From: Ruminococcus sp.
GTDB lineage: Bacteria > Bacillota > Clostridia > Oscillospirales > Ruminococcaceae
DNA length: 46,486 bases
NCBI GenBank assembly: GCA_021202895.1
Contig: JAJQCE010000012.1
Location: 1 to 46,486, forward strand
Direction of reading: 5' to 3'
A program made the position numbers and the translations under genes. Below are positions 7,458 through 14,900 of the stretch, piece after piece. The notes beneath the pieces are model-generated. The model saw only the letters and a program-made list of their open reading frames with translations, made no database searches and was not told the origin of the DNA. Numbering within the stretch: the first letter of the stretch is position 1; each line of letters opens with the position of its first letter.

Positions 7458-9986
7458 ATGGAAATTAGAATTGCGCTTGCGGGAAATCCTAACGCAGGCA
7501 AAACCACACTGTTTAACGCTCTGACTGGTTCTAATCAGTTTGTCGGAAACTGGCCGGGCGTTACAGTAGAGAAAAAAGAAGGTAAGCTCAAGAGTAATAA
7601 AGAGGTTACAATCACCGACCTCCCTGGTATTTACTCGCTTTCTCCCTACACTCTTGAAGAGGTTGTTGCGAGAAATTACCTTATCAACGAGCGTCCTGAC
7701 GCTATTTTAAACATCATTGACGGTACTAACCTTGAAAGAAACCTCTATCTTACAACTCAGCTTGTAGAGCTTGGTATTCCCGTTGTCGCCGCAATCAACA
7801 TGATAGACGTTGTAAATAAAAACGGCGATAAAATCAATATTGAGCAGTTAGAAAAGGAGCTTGGATGTAAGGTAGTAGAAATTTCCGCTCTTAAGGGTAC
7901 GGGAATCAAGGAAGCGGCTGAAGCGGCTGTAAAGGCTGCGGAGAGCAAGACTCCGACTGTACCTCAGCACACCTTCTCAGGACCTATTGAACACGCAATC
8001 GCTCATATCGAGGAGGCTGCTCTCCACGAGCTTCCTGAAGAGCAGCAGAGATGGTACGCTATCAAGATTTTTGAGCGCGACAGCAAGGTGCTTGAGCAGC
8101 TTAAAATTGACGAAAAGGTTCTTTCTCATATTGAGAAGGACATTGACGCCGCTGAAAAGGAGCTTGACGACGACGCAGAGAGCATTGTTACAAACGAGCG
8201 TTACGTTTACATAGCAACCGTAATCAAGGAATGCTATAAGAAAAATAATCAGGGCGGTCTTACCGTGTCGGACAAAATTGACAAGATTGTCACAAACCGT
8301 ATCTTAGGACTTCCGATTTTCGCAGTAGTAATGTTCCTAGTTTACTACATCTCAATGGTAACCGTAGGTTCAGCGGCTACCGACTGGGCAAACGATGGAC
8401 TGTTCGGAGACGGCTGGCATCTGTTCGCTATAGGCTCAAGCTCGTATAATGATGATGCTGACGAATATTCAGCGGCATATAACGCAATTGACGCTTACGA
8501 TGCAGTTGTAGAGGACGAAGAGGGTGAGCTTGACACAGAGGCAACTCTGGCGGCTATTTCAGCGCTCACCTCCGCTGACGAATCTGTCACCTACACTCTT
8601 GAGGACGAGGAAACACTTGAAGAGTATGATATAACCGTTTACTTCTCATCAGTTCCAAGCGACGCTGACGAGGAAGAGGTAAACTCAATGTCATTCGCAG
8701 ATGCTGCGACCTACTTCACTGAAAACGGCTTTGACGAGCCCGATCCTGCTGATTATGGCGTATGGGTTCCTGGAATCCCCGCTCTTATCGAATCAGGACT
8801 TGACGCTGTAAACTGTGCAGACTGGCTCAGCGGACTTATTCTTGACGGTGTTGTAGCTGGTGTCGGCGCAGTACTCGGATTCGTTCCTCAGATGCTGGTT
8901 CTCTTCATCCTGCTTGCTATTCTTGAGGCTTGCGGTTATATGGCGAGAATTGCGTTCGTAATGGACAGAATCTTTAGAAAGTTCGGACTTTCAGGTAAAT
9001 CCTTTATCCCGATTCTTATCGGTACAGGCTGTGGTATCCCTGGAATCATGGCTTCACGTACAATTGAAAATGAGCGTGACAGACGTATGACAATCATGAC
9101 CACAACCTTTATCCCATGCGGAGCTAAACAGCCGTTTATCGCTATGATGGTAGGCGCAGTGCTTGGCGGAAGCGCATGGATCGCTACAAGCGCATACTTT
9201 ATTGGTATGGCGGCAATCATAATTTCAGGTATCATGCTTAAGAAAACCAAGCTTTTCGCAGGAGATCCCGCTCCGTTCGTAATGGAGCTTCCTCCTTACC
9301 ATATTCCTACTGTAGGAAACGTCCTCAGATCCATGTGGGAGCGCGGCTGGTCGTTCATCAAAAAGGCTGGTACAATCATACTCCTTTCAACAATCGTTGT
9401 TTGGTTCACATCCTTCTTCGGCTGGGTAGACGGCAGCTTCGGAATGCTCGCTGAGGAAGAAATGGAGTACAGCATTTTAGCTTATATCGGTAAGGCTCTT
9501 TGTTGGATCTTCGCACCTCTCGGATGGGGCAACTGGAAAGCAACAGTTGCGGCTGTTACAGGACTTGTCGCCAAGGAAAACATCGTTGCGACAATGGGTA
9601 TTCTCTACAGCGGCGGCACAAGCATTTATGCTTCGCTCGCAAGCGCATTCACAACAGTTGCAGGCTGGTCGTTCCTTCTGTTCAATCTCCTCTGCGCACC
9701 CTGCTTCGCTGCAATGGGAGCTATCAAACGTGAGATGAACAACACCAAGTGGTTCTGGTTTGCAATCGGATACGAGTGCGGATTTGCTTACGCAGTAGCG
9801 CTTGTAGTTAATCAGCTCGGCAACCTCTTCACAGGAAATCTTGTAGCATCAACCACAGGAATGACAATTGTAAATATCGTTTCTCTGATAGTTTCAATTG
9901 CACTCATCGTTCTGATGGTTTACATGCTTGCTAAGCCCTACAAGGAGGCTGACAAGTTTACAGGTAACGTTGAGGTTACGGCATAA
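7458..9986 (+). CDS. feoB: Ferrous iron transporter FeoB
   Basis: 842 aa from the ATG at 7458 (AAAGGA 9 nt upstream; the longer frame to 7383 has no ribosome site). The N-terminal G domain has G1 GNPNAGKTT (9-17), G3 DLPG (54-57), G4 NMID and G5 SAL; a helical GDI-like spacer follows to about residue 270. The membrane part carries the Gate motifs GFVPQMLVLFILLAILEACGYMAR and GTGCGIPGIMASRT. It imports Fe(II) across the cytoplasmic membrane. Odd feature: about 110 residues (roughly 322-435), very acidic and rich in Ala, Tyr, Asp and Glu, are inserted after the first TM segment and before GVWVPGIPALIES, predicted to be outside the cell. Most FeoB have only a short loop there. Confidence 0.96.
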   Translation: MEIRIALAGNPNAGKTTLFNALTGSNQFVGNWPGVTVEKKEGKLKSNKEVTITDLPGIYSLSPYTLEEVVARNYLINERPDAILNIIDGTNLERNLYLTTQLVELGIPVVAAINMIDVVNKNGDKINIEQLEKELGCKVVEISALKGTGIKEAAEAAVKAAESKTPTVPQHTFSGPIEHAIAHIEEAALHELPEEQQRWYAIKIFERDSKVLEQLKIDEKVLSHIEKDIDAAEKELDDDAESIVTNERYVYIATVIKECYKKNNQGGLTVSDKIDKIVTNRILGLPIFAVVMFLVYYISMVTVGSAATDWANDGLFGDGWHLFAIGSSSYNDDADEYSAAYNAIDAYDAVVEDEEGELDTEATLAAISALTSADESVTYTLEDEETLEEYDITVYFSSVPSDADEEEVNSMSFADAATYFTENGFDEPDPADYGVWVPGIPALIESGLDAVNCADWLSGLILDGVVAGVGAVLGFVPQMLVLFILLAILEACGYMARIAFVMDRIFRKFGLSGKSFIPILIGTGCGIPGIMASRTIENERDRRMTIMTTTFIPCGAKQPFIAMMVGAVLGGSAWIATSAYFIGMAAIIISGIMLKKTKLFAGDPAPFVMELPPYHIPTVGNVLRSMWERGWSFIKKAGTIILLSTIVVWFTSFFGWVDGSFGMLAEEEMEYSILAYIGKALCWIFAPLGWGNWKATVAAVTGLVAKENIVATMGILYSGGTSIYASLASAFTTVAGWSFLLFNLLCAPCFAAMGAIKREMNNTKWFWFAIGYECGFAYAVALVVNQLGNLFTGNLVASTTGMTIVNIVSLIVSIALIVLMVYMLAKPYKEADKFTGNVEVTA

Positions 9987-10002
9987 GAAAGGCGGGCTTT
10001 AA

Positions 10003-10176
10003 ATGAGCAGTATTGTCGGAACTCTTATTGTAGGAGTAATACTTGCGGCAATCGTTGCGCTGATTATTTACTCCATGATAAAGGACAGAAAACAAGGCAA
10101 AAGATCCTGCGGCGGAAACTGCGGCTGCTGCCCTAATTCGTGCAACTGCCATGCTCCCGCAAAGCCTAAAAAGTAA
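10003..10176 (+). CDS. FeoB-associated Cys-rich membrane protein
   Basis: 57 aa, too short for usual ORF calls. One N-terminal TM segment (IVGTLIVGVILAAIVALIIY) is followed by a basic stretch and a Cys-rich tail (CGGNCGCCPNSCNCH). This is the pattern of the FeoB-associated Cys-rich family (PF12669), found directly after feoB in many Firmicutes and resembling FeoC in position. The cluster of seven cysteines may bind iron or a Fe-S cluster. It starts 16 nt after feoB behind AAAGGCGGG and is followed by the operon terminator. Confidence 0.9.
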   Translation: MSSIVGTLIVGVILAAIVALIIYSMIKDRKQGKRSCGGNCGCCPNSCNCHAPAKPKK

Positions 10177-10185
10177 AAAATATTC

Positions 10186-10219
10186 ACAGCGTCTGAAATA
10201 TATCAGGCGCTGTTTTTTA
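10186..10219 (+). terminator. Rho-independent terminator of the feo operon
   Basis: 11-bp stem ACAGCGTCTGA / TCAGGCGCTGT with a 6-nt loop followed by TTTTTT. Confidence 0.9.
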
Positions 10220-10337
10220 TGTTGTAAATATTTCATCAAATAAATTTCATTAGTTTATGGTACAATATTCTTTGCGAATCAGAGCGTGTTCACATAAACG
10301 GCTTATCTGAACATACTCAAAATCAGAGGAGATTTTT

Positions 10338-10934
10338 ATGAGAACAATAGACCATATCGCATTTTCATTTGAATATGCAAAGGATGTACTAAAAATCCAT
10401 GGCTTTTTAAAATTCACAGGCTTTGTAATCGGCAATATAATCCCCGACTATTCCTACCACACCTACCACAAAAATATTGGTCATAATATTTCCACCGCAA
10501 GGAAAAAGCTTGCGCTTGCATGGCTCTGCGAGCAGCAGCACGGCAAAGGTATTATTTTTTACTACCGCTTAGGAATTGCCGCTCACTATATCTGCGACTC
10601 CTTTACCTTTCCTCATAATAAACAGTTTCACGGCAATCTTACGCAGCACTTAAGATATGAATATATGCTCCACGATGCGGCGAACGAAGCCTCCTTTGAA
10701 CCGTCAGGAGAGATACAGCTTACGTTTACCTCGCCGAATGAGTGTATGCGCTACTTAGAGCTTGCACACTTTGCCTATACAAAATATTCAAAAAAATCTC
10801 CCAGAGAGGATTTAAACTGGATTTCCACTATTTCCTCAACTATACTCTTAAGCTCGCTTAGCTTTTCCTCAAAGCATAAAGCTACGCTGTGCGACATTCT
10901 GAACAAACACAAGCTAATTGTGCAAGGAAAATGA
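10338..10934 (+). CDS. Zinc-dependent phospholipase C / S1-P1 nuclease fold protein
   Basis: 198 aa. The segments GFVIGNIIPDYSYHTYH, GIAAHYICDSFTFPH and YEYMLHDAA carry His and Asp residues in the arrangement of the zinc-dependent phospholipase C family (PF00882), in which a tri-zinc site cleaves phosphodiesters of phospholipids. There is no signal peptide, unlike the secreted clostridial alpha-toxins, so this belongs to the intracellular or housekeeping subgroup of unknown substrate. AGAGGAG precedes the ATG. It stands alone between the feo terminator and the lipoprotein pair. The promoter is unclear (TACAAT near 10260). Confidence 0.75.
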   Translation: MRTIDHIAFSFEYAKDVLKIHGFLKFTGFVIGNIIPDYSYHTYHKNIGHNISTARKKLALAWLCEQQHGKGIIFYYRLGIAAHYICDSFTFPHNKQFHGNLTQHLRYEYMLHDAANEASFEPSGEIQLTFTSPNECMRYLELAHFAYTKYSKKSPREDLNWISTISSTILLSSLSFSSKHKATLCDILNKHKLIVQGK

Positions 10935-10960
10935 AACCTGCGTGAGAAATGATTTTTTTC

Positions 10961-10988
10961 TTGACAAATGTCTTTTCGTGTGTTATAA
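10961..10988 (+). promoter_or_regulatory. Sigma-A promoter of the lipoprotein pair
   Basis: TTGACA (10961-10966), 16 nt spacer, TATAAT (10983-10988), 36 nt before the ATG at 11025. Confidence 0.85.
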
Positions 10989-11024
10989 TGTTCTTGTTGG
11001 CACATTAACGAAAGGAAGTTTATT

Positions 11025-11873
11025 ATGAAATTAAGAAAATCTATTGTCTATTCAGTTGCCGCAGTGATGGCAATTTCCATGCTTGCAGGCTGTTCAGGCT
11101 CTGATGATTCATCATCTGAAAGCAGCGATTCCGACACAAGCAGTGACGCTAAGGTTGATGTCTATATGGATTCTGACGGCTACGCCTACTACTATACTGA
11201 GGACGGCACAAAGATGATGCTTTACTCCTATGAGTATTCAGAGGAGGACGAGGACGATACCTCAAGCTATATCTATGATTATTACGATGATGAAAACGGT
11301 CTGACCTTTACTATCCCAGACGGCTGGTACGCTGACGACTCCTATGGCTATCCGTACCTCTTTGTAGACGGCGATGACAGCTATAATGAGATAATGGGCT
11401 TCTTCCCGACTACCTATATCTTTGACGCTGACGAGGACGGAAATGTAGGCGAGGACGTTATCGTTTCCTACTACGAGGAGCTTGTAGAGGACGAAACCTA
11501 TACCTCCTACGAGCTTACCGAAACGGGCGAAACCACCGTTGGAGAATACACCGGAGCTTACTATGATGTTACAGCCTCCTACGAAAGCGATGACGATGAG
11601 GAGGAATCCTTCCGCACTAGATACATTATCACCGAAGGCGACAATTCCTTCTGCATTATGCTGATGTCGCTTGACGATGACGATTCGTTTGCTACAGTAA
11701 CAGACGCCTTTGACGAAATCTACGACACAGTAACTCTGCCTACCACCGAACAGCTTGGCTACGATGATGAGGAGGAAGAGGACACTGAGGACGAAGATAC
11801 CGAAGAAGATGACGCTGATGAAGATTCTTCCGAAGAAGCTGAAGATGATTCAACCGAAGAAGCTGACGAATAA
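11025..11873 (+). CDS. Acidic lipoprotein, paralogue 1
   Basis: 282 aa. Signal peptide with lipobox SMLAGC (Cys at about residue 23), then a Ser/Asp linker, then a globular region of about 150 aa beginning GLTFTIPDGWYADD and ending before DTVTLPTTEQL, then a C-terminal tail of about 35 residues almost entirely Asp, Glu and Ser. The core resembles PsbP-like or DUF-type lipoprotein domains built around an IPDGW motif; the function is unknown. It should be anchored to the outer face of the membrane. The next gene encodes a paralogue lacking the acidic tail. A hairpin-plus-T terminator between the two would let most transcripts stop after this gene. AAAGGAAG precedes the ATG. Confidence 0.85.
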   Translation: MKLRKSIVYSVAAVMAISMLAGCSGSDDSSSESSDSDTSSDAKVDVYMDSDGYAYYYTEDGTKMMLYSYEYSEEDEDDTSSYIYDYYDDENGLTFTIPDGWYADDSYGYPYLFVDGDDSYNEIMGFFPTTYIFDADEDGNVGEDVIVSYYEELVEDETYTSYELTETGETTVGEYTGAYYDVTASYESDDDEEESFRTRYIITEGDNSFCIMLMSLDDDDSFATVTDAFDEIYDTVTLPTTEQLGYDDEEEEDTEDEDTEEDDADEDSSEEAEDDSTEEADE

Positions 11874-11892
11874 GCAATTACAAAAAAATCAA

Positions 11893-11922
11893 AACGGCAG
11901 CTTAGGAAAGCTGTCGTTTTTT
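11893..11922 (+). terminator. Intercistronic terminator between the lipoprotein paralogues
   Basis: 11-bp stem AACGGCAGCTT / AAGCTGTCGTT (one G-U) with AGGA loop, followed by a run of six T. It lies 20 nt before the next ATG, so it probably reduces expression of the second gene. Confidence 0.85.
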
Positions 11923-11941
11923 GCTAAGGAGAATTTTGAAT

Positions 11942-12550
11942 ATGAAAAAATTTATCTGCGTTTTGCTTGCACTGCTTTCTCTGCCCTGCTCACTGGCAGG
12001 CTGTTCATCTAAAAATGAAAGCAATTCCAGCTCACTTGCAGAAAATACAGACAGTGAGCAGTCTAATGAATCCGATATTTCAAGCCGCTTTTATGACAGC
12101 TATGAAAAGGATGGACTTTCCTTTGATATTCCTGACGGTTGGTTTGTTGAGGACTCAGGCGGTCACCCAGATTTCTTTGTGGATAACGATGACGGCAGTA
12201 CCGATGAGCTAATTGAAATTTTTCCGACCGAGGTCTTTTTCGGCAAAGGTGAAGTCACGGAAGAAACTATAATTTCCTATTACGAAGCTGAAATTGAGGA
12301 CGGCTACTGCTCTGACTACTTGCTCACAGAAAAAGGCACGCTTGAAGCGGCTGCTTTCAGCGCAAGCTATTATGACGTTACAGCGAGCTACACAAATACA
12401 AGCTACGGCTCTGACCGCACAAGATATATTGTTACTGACAAAGATTACCTAATTATCCTGATTTCACTTGATACCGACGCTTCATTTTCGTATGTCGAAG
12501 GTTCGTTTCAAAGCTTTTCTGATACAATAGTTTTTCCAAGCGATAAATAA
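11942..12550 (+). CDS. Lipoprotein, paralogue 2
   Basis: 202 aa from the ATG at 11942 (AAGGAG 9 nt upstream). Signal peptide with lipobox SLAGC, Ser/Asn/Glu linker, then the same domain as its neighbour: GLSFDIPDGWFVED matches GLTFTIPDGWYADD, YYDVTASY is identical in both, and RTRYIVTDKDY matches RTRYIITEGDN. It lacks the acidic tail of paralogue 1. The pair arose by tandem duplication. Function unknown; exposed on the membrane outer face. It has no separate promoter that I can see and depends on read-through of the terminator at 11893-11922. Confidence 0.85.
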   Translation: MKKFICVLLALLSLPCSLAGCSSKNESNSSSLAENTDSEQSNESDISSRFYDSYEKDGLSFDIPDGWFVEDSGGHPDFFVDNDDGSTDELIEIFPTEVFFGKGEVTEETIISYYEAEIEDGYCSDYLLTEKGTLEAAAFSASYYDVTASYTNTSYGSDRTRYIVTDKDYLIILISLDTDASFSYVEGSFQSFSDTIVFPSDK

Positions 12551-12560
12551 AAGTAGAATA

Positions 12561-12587
12561 AAAAAAGACTGTTTAACAGTCTTTTTT
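12561..12587. terminator. Bidirectional terminator
   Basis: AAAAAAGACTG / CAGTCTTTTTT, an 11-bp stem with a 5-nt loop; serves the plus-strand lipoprotein pair and the minus-strand regulator that converge here. Confidence 0.9.
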
Positions 12588-12610
12588 GTTTGAAATATAG
12601 TTATAATGAG

Positions 12611-12946
12611 CTACTGCATATCCAAAAGCGTCAGGATCCGCTCTCTTACTTTAATTTTATTTTCATCAGAAAGTTTAGAATACATAGCAAGAATCGTAAT
12701 TTCATCCAAATTTAAATCAGAAATATTTGAATCCTCTTCATCACGTCTGCCTAAAATGTAATCCACACTGACGTGACAGCAGTCCGCAAGATCGCAGATA
12801 TAACTTATCGGAGCCTTGACAGTCCCCTTTTCATAGCGGCTGATTTCCTGCTGAGAAATTCCTATCAGCTTTGAAAGCTCGTTCTGGGTCATTTTCCCCC
12901 TGCGAACCTTTGCCAGATTCGGGTAAAGATATAAAAAATTCTGCAC
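12611..12946 (-). CDS. XRE-family (Cro/CI-like) transcriptional regulator
   Basis: 111 aa. The N-terminal helix-turn-helix reads LAKVRRGKMTQNELSKLIGI, then SQQEISRYEKGTVKAP, then LADCCHVSVDYILGRRD, a standard HTH_3 domain. The C-terminal 40 residues (LDEITILAMYSKLSDENKIK) form a short helical tail typical of small XRE repressors of Clostridia. Its mRNA starts about 160 nt upstream at a promoter whose -35 element is shared with the divergent promoter of the Thr-rich lipoprotein (13138-13144); the leader holds two perfect 14-bp palindromes and a GC-rich hairpin. It may repress itself and the divergent gene. Confidence 0.9.
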   Translation of the reverse strand: MQNFLYLYPNLAKVRRGKMTQNELSKLIGISQQEISRYEKGTVKAPISYICDLADCCHVSVDYILGRRDEEDSNISDLNLDEITILAMYSKLSDENKIKVRERILTLLDMQ

Positions 12947-13021
12947 AAATTTTCCTTTCAGTTTGTCGTTTGTTAATAAATTTACTCAAAGCGCAGACCC
13001 ATGCCTAATTTCATCGTGACG

Positions 13022-13102
13022 TCTGAAATTTCAGAGCAAAAGCTTTTGCTGGATTTTTTTCTGCGTCAAAAACAGCTTTTCCTCGAGCCTATTGGTTCGA
13101 GG
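13022..13102 (-). promoter_or_regulatory. Palindrome-rich 5' leader of the XRE regulator
   Basis: Two perfect 14-bp palindromes lie side by side: TCTGAAATTTCAGA (13022-13035) and GCAAAAGCTTTTGC (13036-13049). A hairpin CCTCGAGCC / GGTTCGAGG follows at 13081-13102. They may be operators or RNA structure. Confidence 0.55.
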
Positions 13103-13115
13103 CTTTTATATTTTT

Positions 13116-13144
13116 ATTATACAACATATTTGAGGTATTGACAA
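13116..13144 (-). promoter_or_regulatory. Promoter of the XRE regulator (shares -35 with divergent promoter)
   Basis: Minus strand TTGTCA (13139-13144), 17 nt spacer, TATAAT (13116-13121). Its -35 overlaps the plus-strand TTGACA at 13138-13143. Confidence 0.75.
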
Positions 13145-13166
13145 ACAGCGTTTTTGATGTTATAAT
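13138..13166 (+). promoter_or_regulatory. Promoter of the Thr-rich lipoprotein
   Basis: TTGACA (13138-13143), 17 nt spacer, TATAAT (13161-13166). The -35 overlaps that of the minus-strand XRE promoter, so only one polymerase could bind at a time. Confidence 0.85.
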
Positions 13167-13257
13167 ATATTATAGTACAGCATTTATGATGTATTTATAC
13201 ATAAATATCCAGAAATTACATTTAAAGTGCTGTAAAAAATTTTAAGAGGTGATTTTC

Positions 13258-13749
13258 ATGAAAAGAAAAATTATTGCACTGATGTGTTGTGCGATGGCGG
13301 TGTTGTTCATTCCTGCTTGTGATGGTCTTGAGGACTATTTGGACGAATCCTCTTCAATTTCGCAAGCTTCCGAAATTGAAGAAGATGACCAAAGCGAAGC
13401 TGACGAAGAAAGCGAATCAGATGCGGAAAGTGAAGCGGAGGAGGATAGCAGCAAAAAGGAAACAACTACCATGACCACCACAACTCCGACAACCACGACA
13501 ACAACTACCACTACAACCACCACTACTCCTACGACTACTACAACGACTACCACCACAACTACAACTACTACGCCGAAGCCTACTACAACTACTACAACTA
13601 CTAAAAAAACCACAACCACAACTACCACAAAAAAGACAACTACCACAACAAAGGCGACAACTACAACTACTAAAAAAACTACAACGAACACCGATTCCGG
13701 CGACAATATTGTCTACATTACTCCCACTGGAAAAAATATCATTCAATAG
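13258..13749 (+). CDS. Thr-rich lipoprotein, C-terminal Cys/His domain in the -1 frame
   Basis: 163 aa in the annotated frame, from the ATG at 13258 (AGAGGTG 7 nt upstream). Signal peptide with lipobox FIPAC, an acidic Ser/Glu linker (about 25-75), then about 75 residues of Thr repeats with Lys and Pro, then VYITPTGKN and a stop at 13747-13749. The stop is suspicious: at GGA AAA AAT (13729-13737) a -1 step gives TGKKYHSIDCRTIKNSEL then TALTVDEAKAMGYDRCGVCNP, ending at TAG 13842-13844. That is a well-known C-terminal module of Firmicute surface proteins and nucleases (TGKKYH..C...K....GY.PC..C.P), probably metal binding. Thus this is a frameshift mutation, a sequencing slip in A6, or real -1 frameshifting. 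Confidence 0.8.
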   Translation: MKRKIIALMCCAMAVLFIPACDGLEDYLDESSSISQASEIEEDDQSEADEESESDAESEAEEDSSKKETTTMTTTTPTTTTTTTTTTTTTPTTTTTTTTTTTTTTPKPTTTTTTTKKTTTTTTTKKTTTTTKATTTTTKKTTTNTDSGDNIVYITPTGKNIIQ

Positions 13750-13844
13750 ATTGCAGAACTATTAAAAACAGCGAGCTTACAGCACTTACGGTTGATGAAG
13801 CAAAAGCTATGGGCTATGATCGCTGTGGAGTTTGCAACCCTTAG
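13750..13844 (+). other. Out-of-frame C-terminal domain of the Thr-rich lipoprotein
   Basis: Encodes, in the -1 frame relative to the preceding gene, a Cys/His module with CRTIKN, LTVDEAKAMGY and CGVCNP. It would be joined to the upstream lipoprotein by slippage on A AAA AAT at about 13731-13737. No ribosome site or start codon of its own is visible. Confidence 0.65.
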
Positions 13845-13986
13845 ACTAATTAGCTTTTAAATATGCTTTTGAAAATTTGTTTAATTGGAAATAAATGTTG
13901 GTTTATTATTTATAATAGTATTGCGGTATGGAATAATTAGATTTAATGGTGATATTAGGTAAAATTTCGGCTTTTGTAACTTTTTT

Positions 13987-14000
13987 CGCAACTTCTTGCG
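13987..14000 (+). promoter_or_regulatory. Dyad CGCAA-N4-TTGCG at -70 of the lipoprotein promoter (copy 1)
   Basis: CGCAA CTTC TTGCG, preceded by six T and followed by sixteen A, giving a long A/T-extended stem. It ends exactly 28 nt before the TTGACA at 14029. An identical dyad with the same 28-nt gap precedes the promoter at 16775. Confidence 0.7.
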
Positions 14001-14028
14001 AAAAAAAAAAAAAAAATGCGAAAAACTA

Positions 14029-14057
14029 TTGACATCTTGGCTAATGTGGTGTATAAT
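14029..14057 (+). promoter_or_regulatory. Promoter of the DUF6591 lipoprotein / zinc-ribbon operon
   Basis: TTGACA (14029-14034), 17 nt spacer, TATAAT (14052-14057), with extended -10 GTGTATAAT. The leader before the first large gene is about 245 nt. Confidence 0.88.
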
Positions 14058-14158
14058 TATCTTAATGAAGCTAAAGTGCATTGGTTTACAAGTGCGCACC
14101 TAAATCTTTAAACCGTAAAATGCACTTAACGCTTCAGGTTTTAAAAAGGAGGTAATTT

Positions 14159-14236
14159 TTGGCTTGCCAACAATGGACAAAATTTTCGCCTGATAAGTCA
14201 AGGTCAGAAAAATCCCAGGTGCTTGACGGATTTTAG
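14159..14236 (+). CDS. Candidate leader peptide, 25 aa
   Basis: A strong AAAAAGGAGG ribosome site sits 6-7 nt before a TTG that opens a 25-codon frame (MACQQWTKFSPDK...), closed by TAG inside the loop of a 7-bp hairpin (TTGACGG / CCGTCAA, 14223-14243). No other start within reach fits this ribosome site. The layout (short ORF ending in a hairpin, upstream of the main gene) resembles a translational attenuator. The peptide shows no amino-acid bias that would name a signal. Confidence 0.4.
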   Translation: MACQQWTKFSPDKSRSEKSQVLDGF

Positions 14237-14274
14237 CCGTCAAAACAACCATTTTAGCTTATGAAAAATAAGCT
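14223..14274 (+). promoter_or_regulatory. Two leader hairpins before the DUF6591 lipoprotein gene
   Basis: Hairpin 1: TTGACGG (14223-14229) with CCGTCAA (14237-14243). Hairpin 2: AGCTTAT (14256-14262) with ATAAGCT (14268-14274), loop GAAAA. Neither is followed by a T run, so they look like translational or stability elements and not terminators. Confidence 0.5.
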
Positions 14275-14307
14275 TTGATTACAAATTTTTAGAAGCGAGG
14301 TAATTTT

Positions 14308-14853
14308 ATGAAAAAAGCTATTGTTGCGATTTTTTGTTTTTCGGCTCTGATGCTGGGTGTAGGCTGCAGTGAAACTGAAAGTGATTCGGCTGAAACTCAA
14401 AGCGTTTTAGAAACAGAAGCTGATACGACAACTACAGCTGAAACGACTACGGCTGAAACCACAACTACAGAGGAAACGACCACAACAACTACAACTACGG
14501 CGACTACAACTACAGAAGCGACAACTACGACGAAAGCCACCACCACGAAAGCGACAACTACTACAGCGGCTGAAACTGAAAGAACGGGAATAAGCGATGA
14601 ATTTAAAGCGGCTATGGACAGCTACGAGGCTTTCTTTGATGAGTACATAGCGTTTATGGAAAAATATTCTCAAGCTTCGACTGAGGATCTTTTAACCATG
14701 ATGTCTGACTATGCGGACTATATGCAAAAGTACACTGACACTATGGAGAAAATGAACGCTATAGACCAAGATGATCTTACGGCGGAGGAGCTTGCATACT
14801 ATCTTGAGGTCACAGCTAGAATTGAGCAAAAGCTTCTGGAAGCAGCGCTGTAA
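14308..14853 (+). CDS. Thr-rich lipoprotein with helical C-terminal domain (DUF6591-like)
   Basis: 181 aa. Signal peptide with lipobox MLGVGC, then Glu/Ser/Thr linker with about 55 residues of TTT/TTE/KATTT repeats, then a helical domain of about 85 aa: GISDEFKAAMDSYEAFFDEY, then MEKYSQASTEDLLTMMSDYADY, then ELAYYLEVTARIEQKLLEAAL. The two-helix pattern with repeated Y-F-D-E-Y and AELAYYLEVTARI is what I recall as DUF6591. It should be tethered outside the membrane by the Thr stalk. It shares its Thr linker style, but no domain, with the gene at 13258. First large gene of an operon with zinc-ribbon membrane proteins behind the dyad-bearing promoter. Confidence 0.85.
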   Translation: MKKAIVAIFCFSALMLGVGCSETESDSAETQSVLETEADTTTTAETTTAETTTTEETTTTTTTTATTTTEATTTTKATTTKATTTTAAETERTGISDEFKAAMDSYEAFFDEYIAFMEKYSQASTEDLLTMMSDYADYMQKYTDTMEKMNAIDQDDLTAEELAYYLEVTARIEQKLLEAAL

Positions 14854-14900
14854 AAAGGCACATTACCTGATATTACATACGAAATTTAGGAGGAACTAAT

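Noticed and set aside
13480-13690. Repeat tract as possible CRISPR or microsatellite array
   Set aside because: No regular repeat-spacer unit; it is coding sequence for Thr repeats with degenerate codons.
13335-13746. Two long minus-strand ORFs rich in Val or Ser/Cys opposite the Thr repeats
   Set aside because: They are the antisense of ACN repeats (GTN and NGT codons), lack ribosome sites and show no domain.
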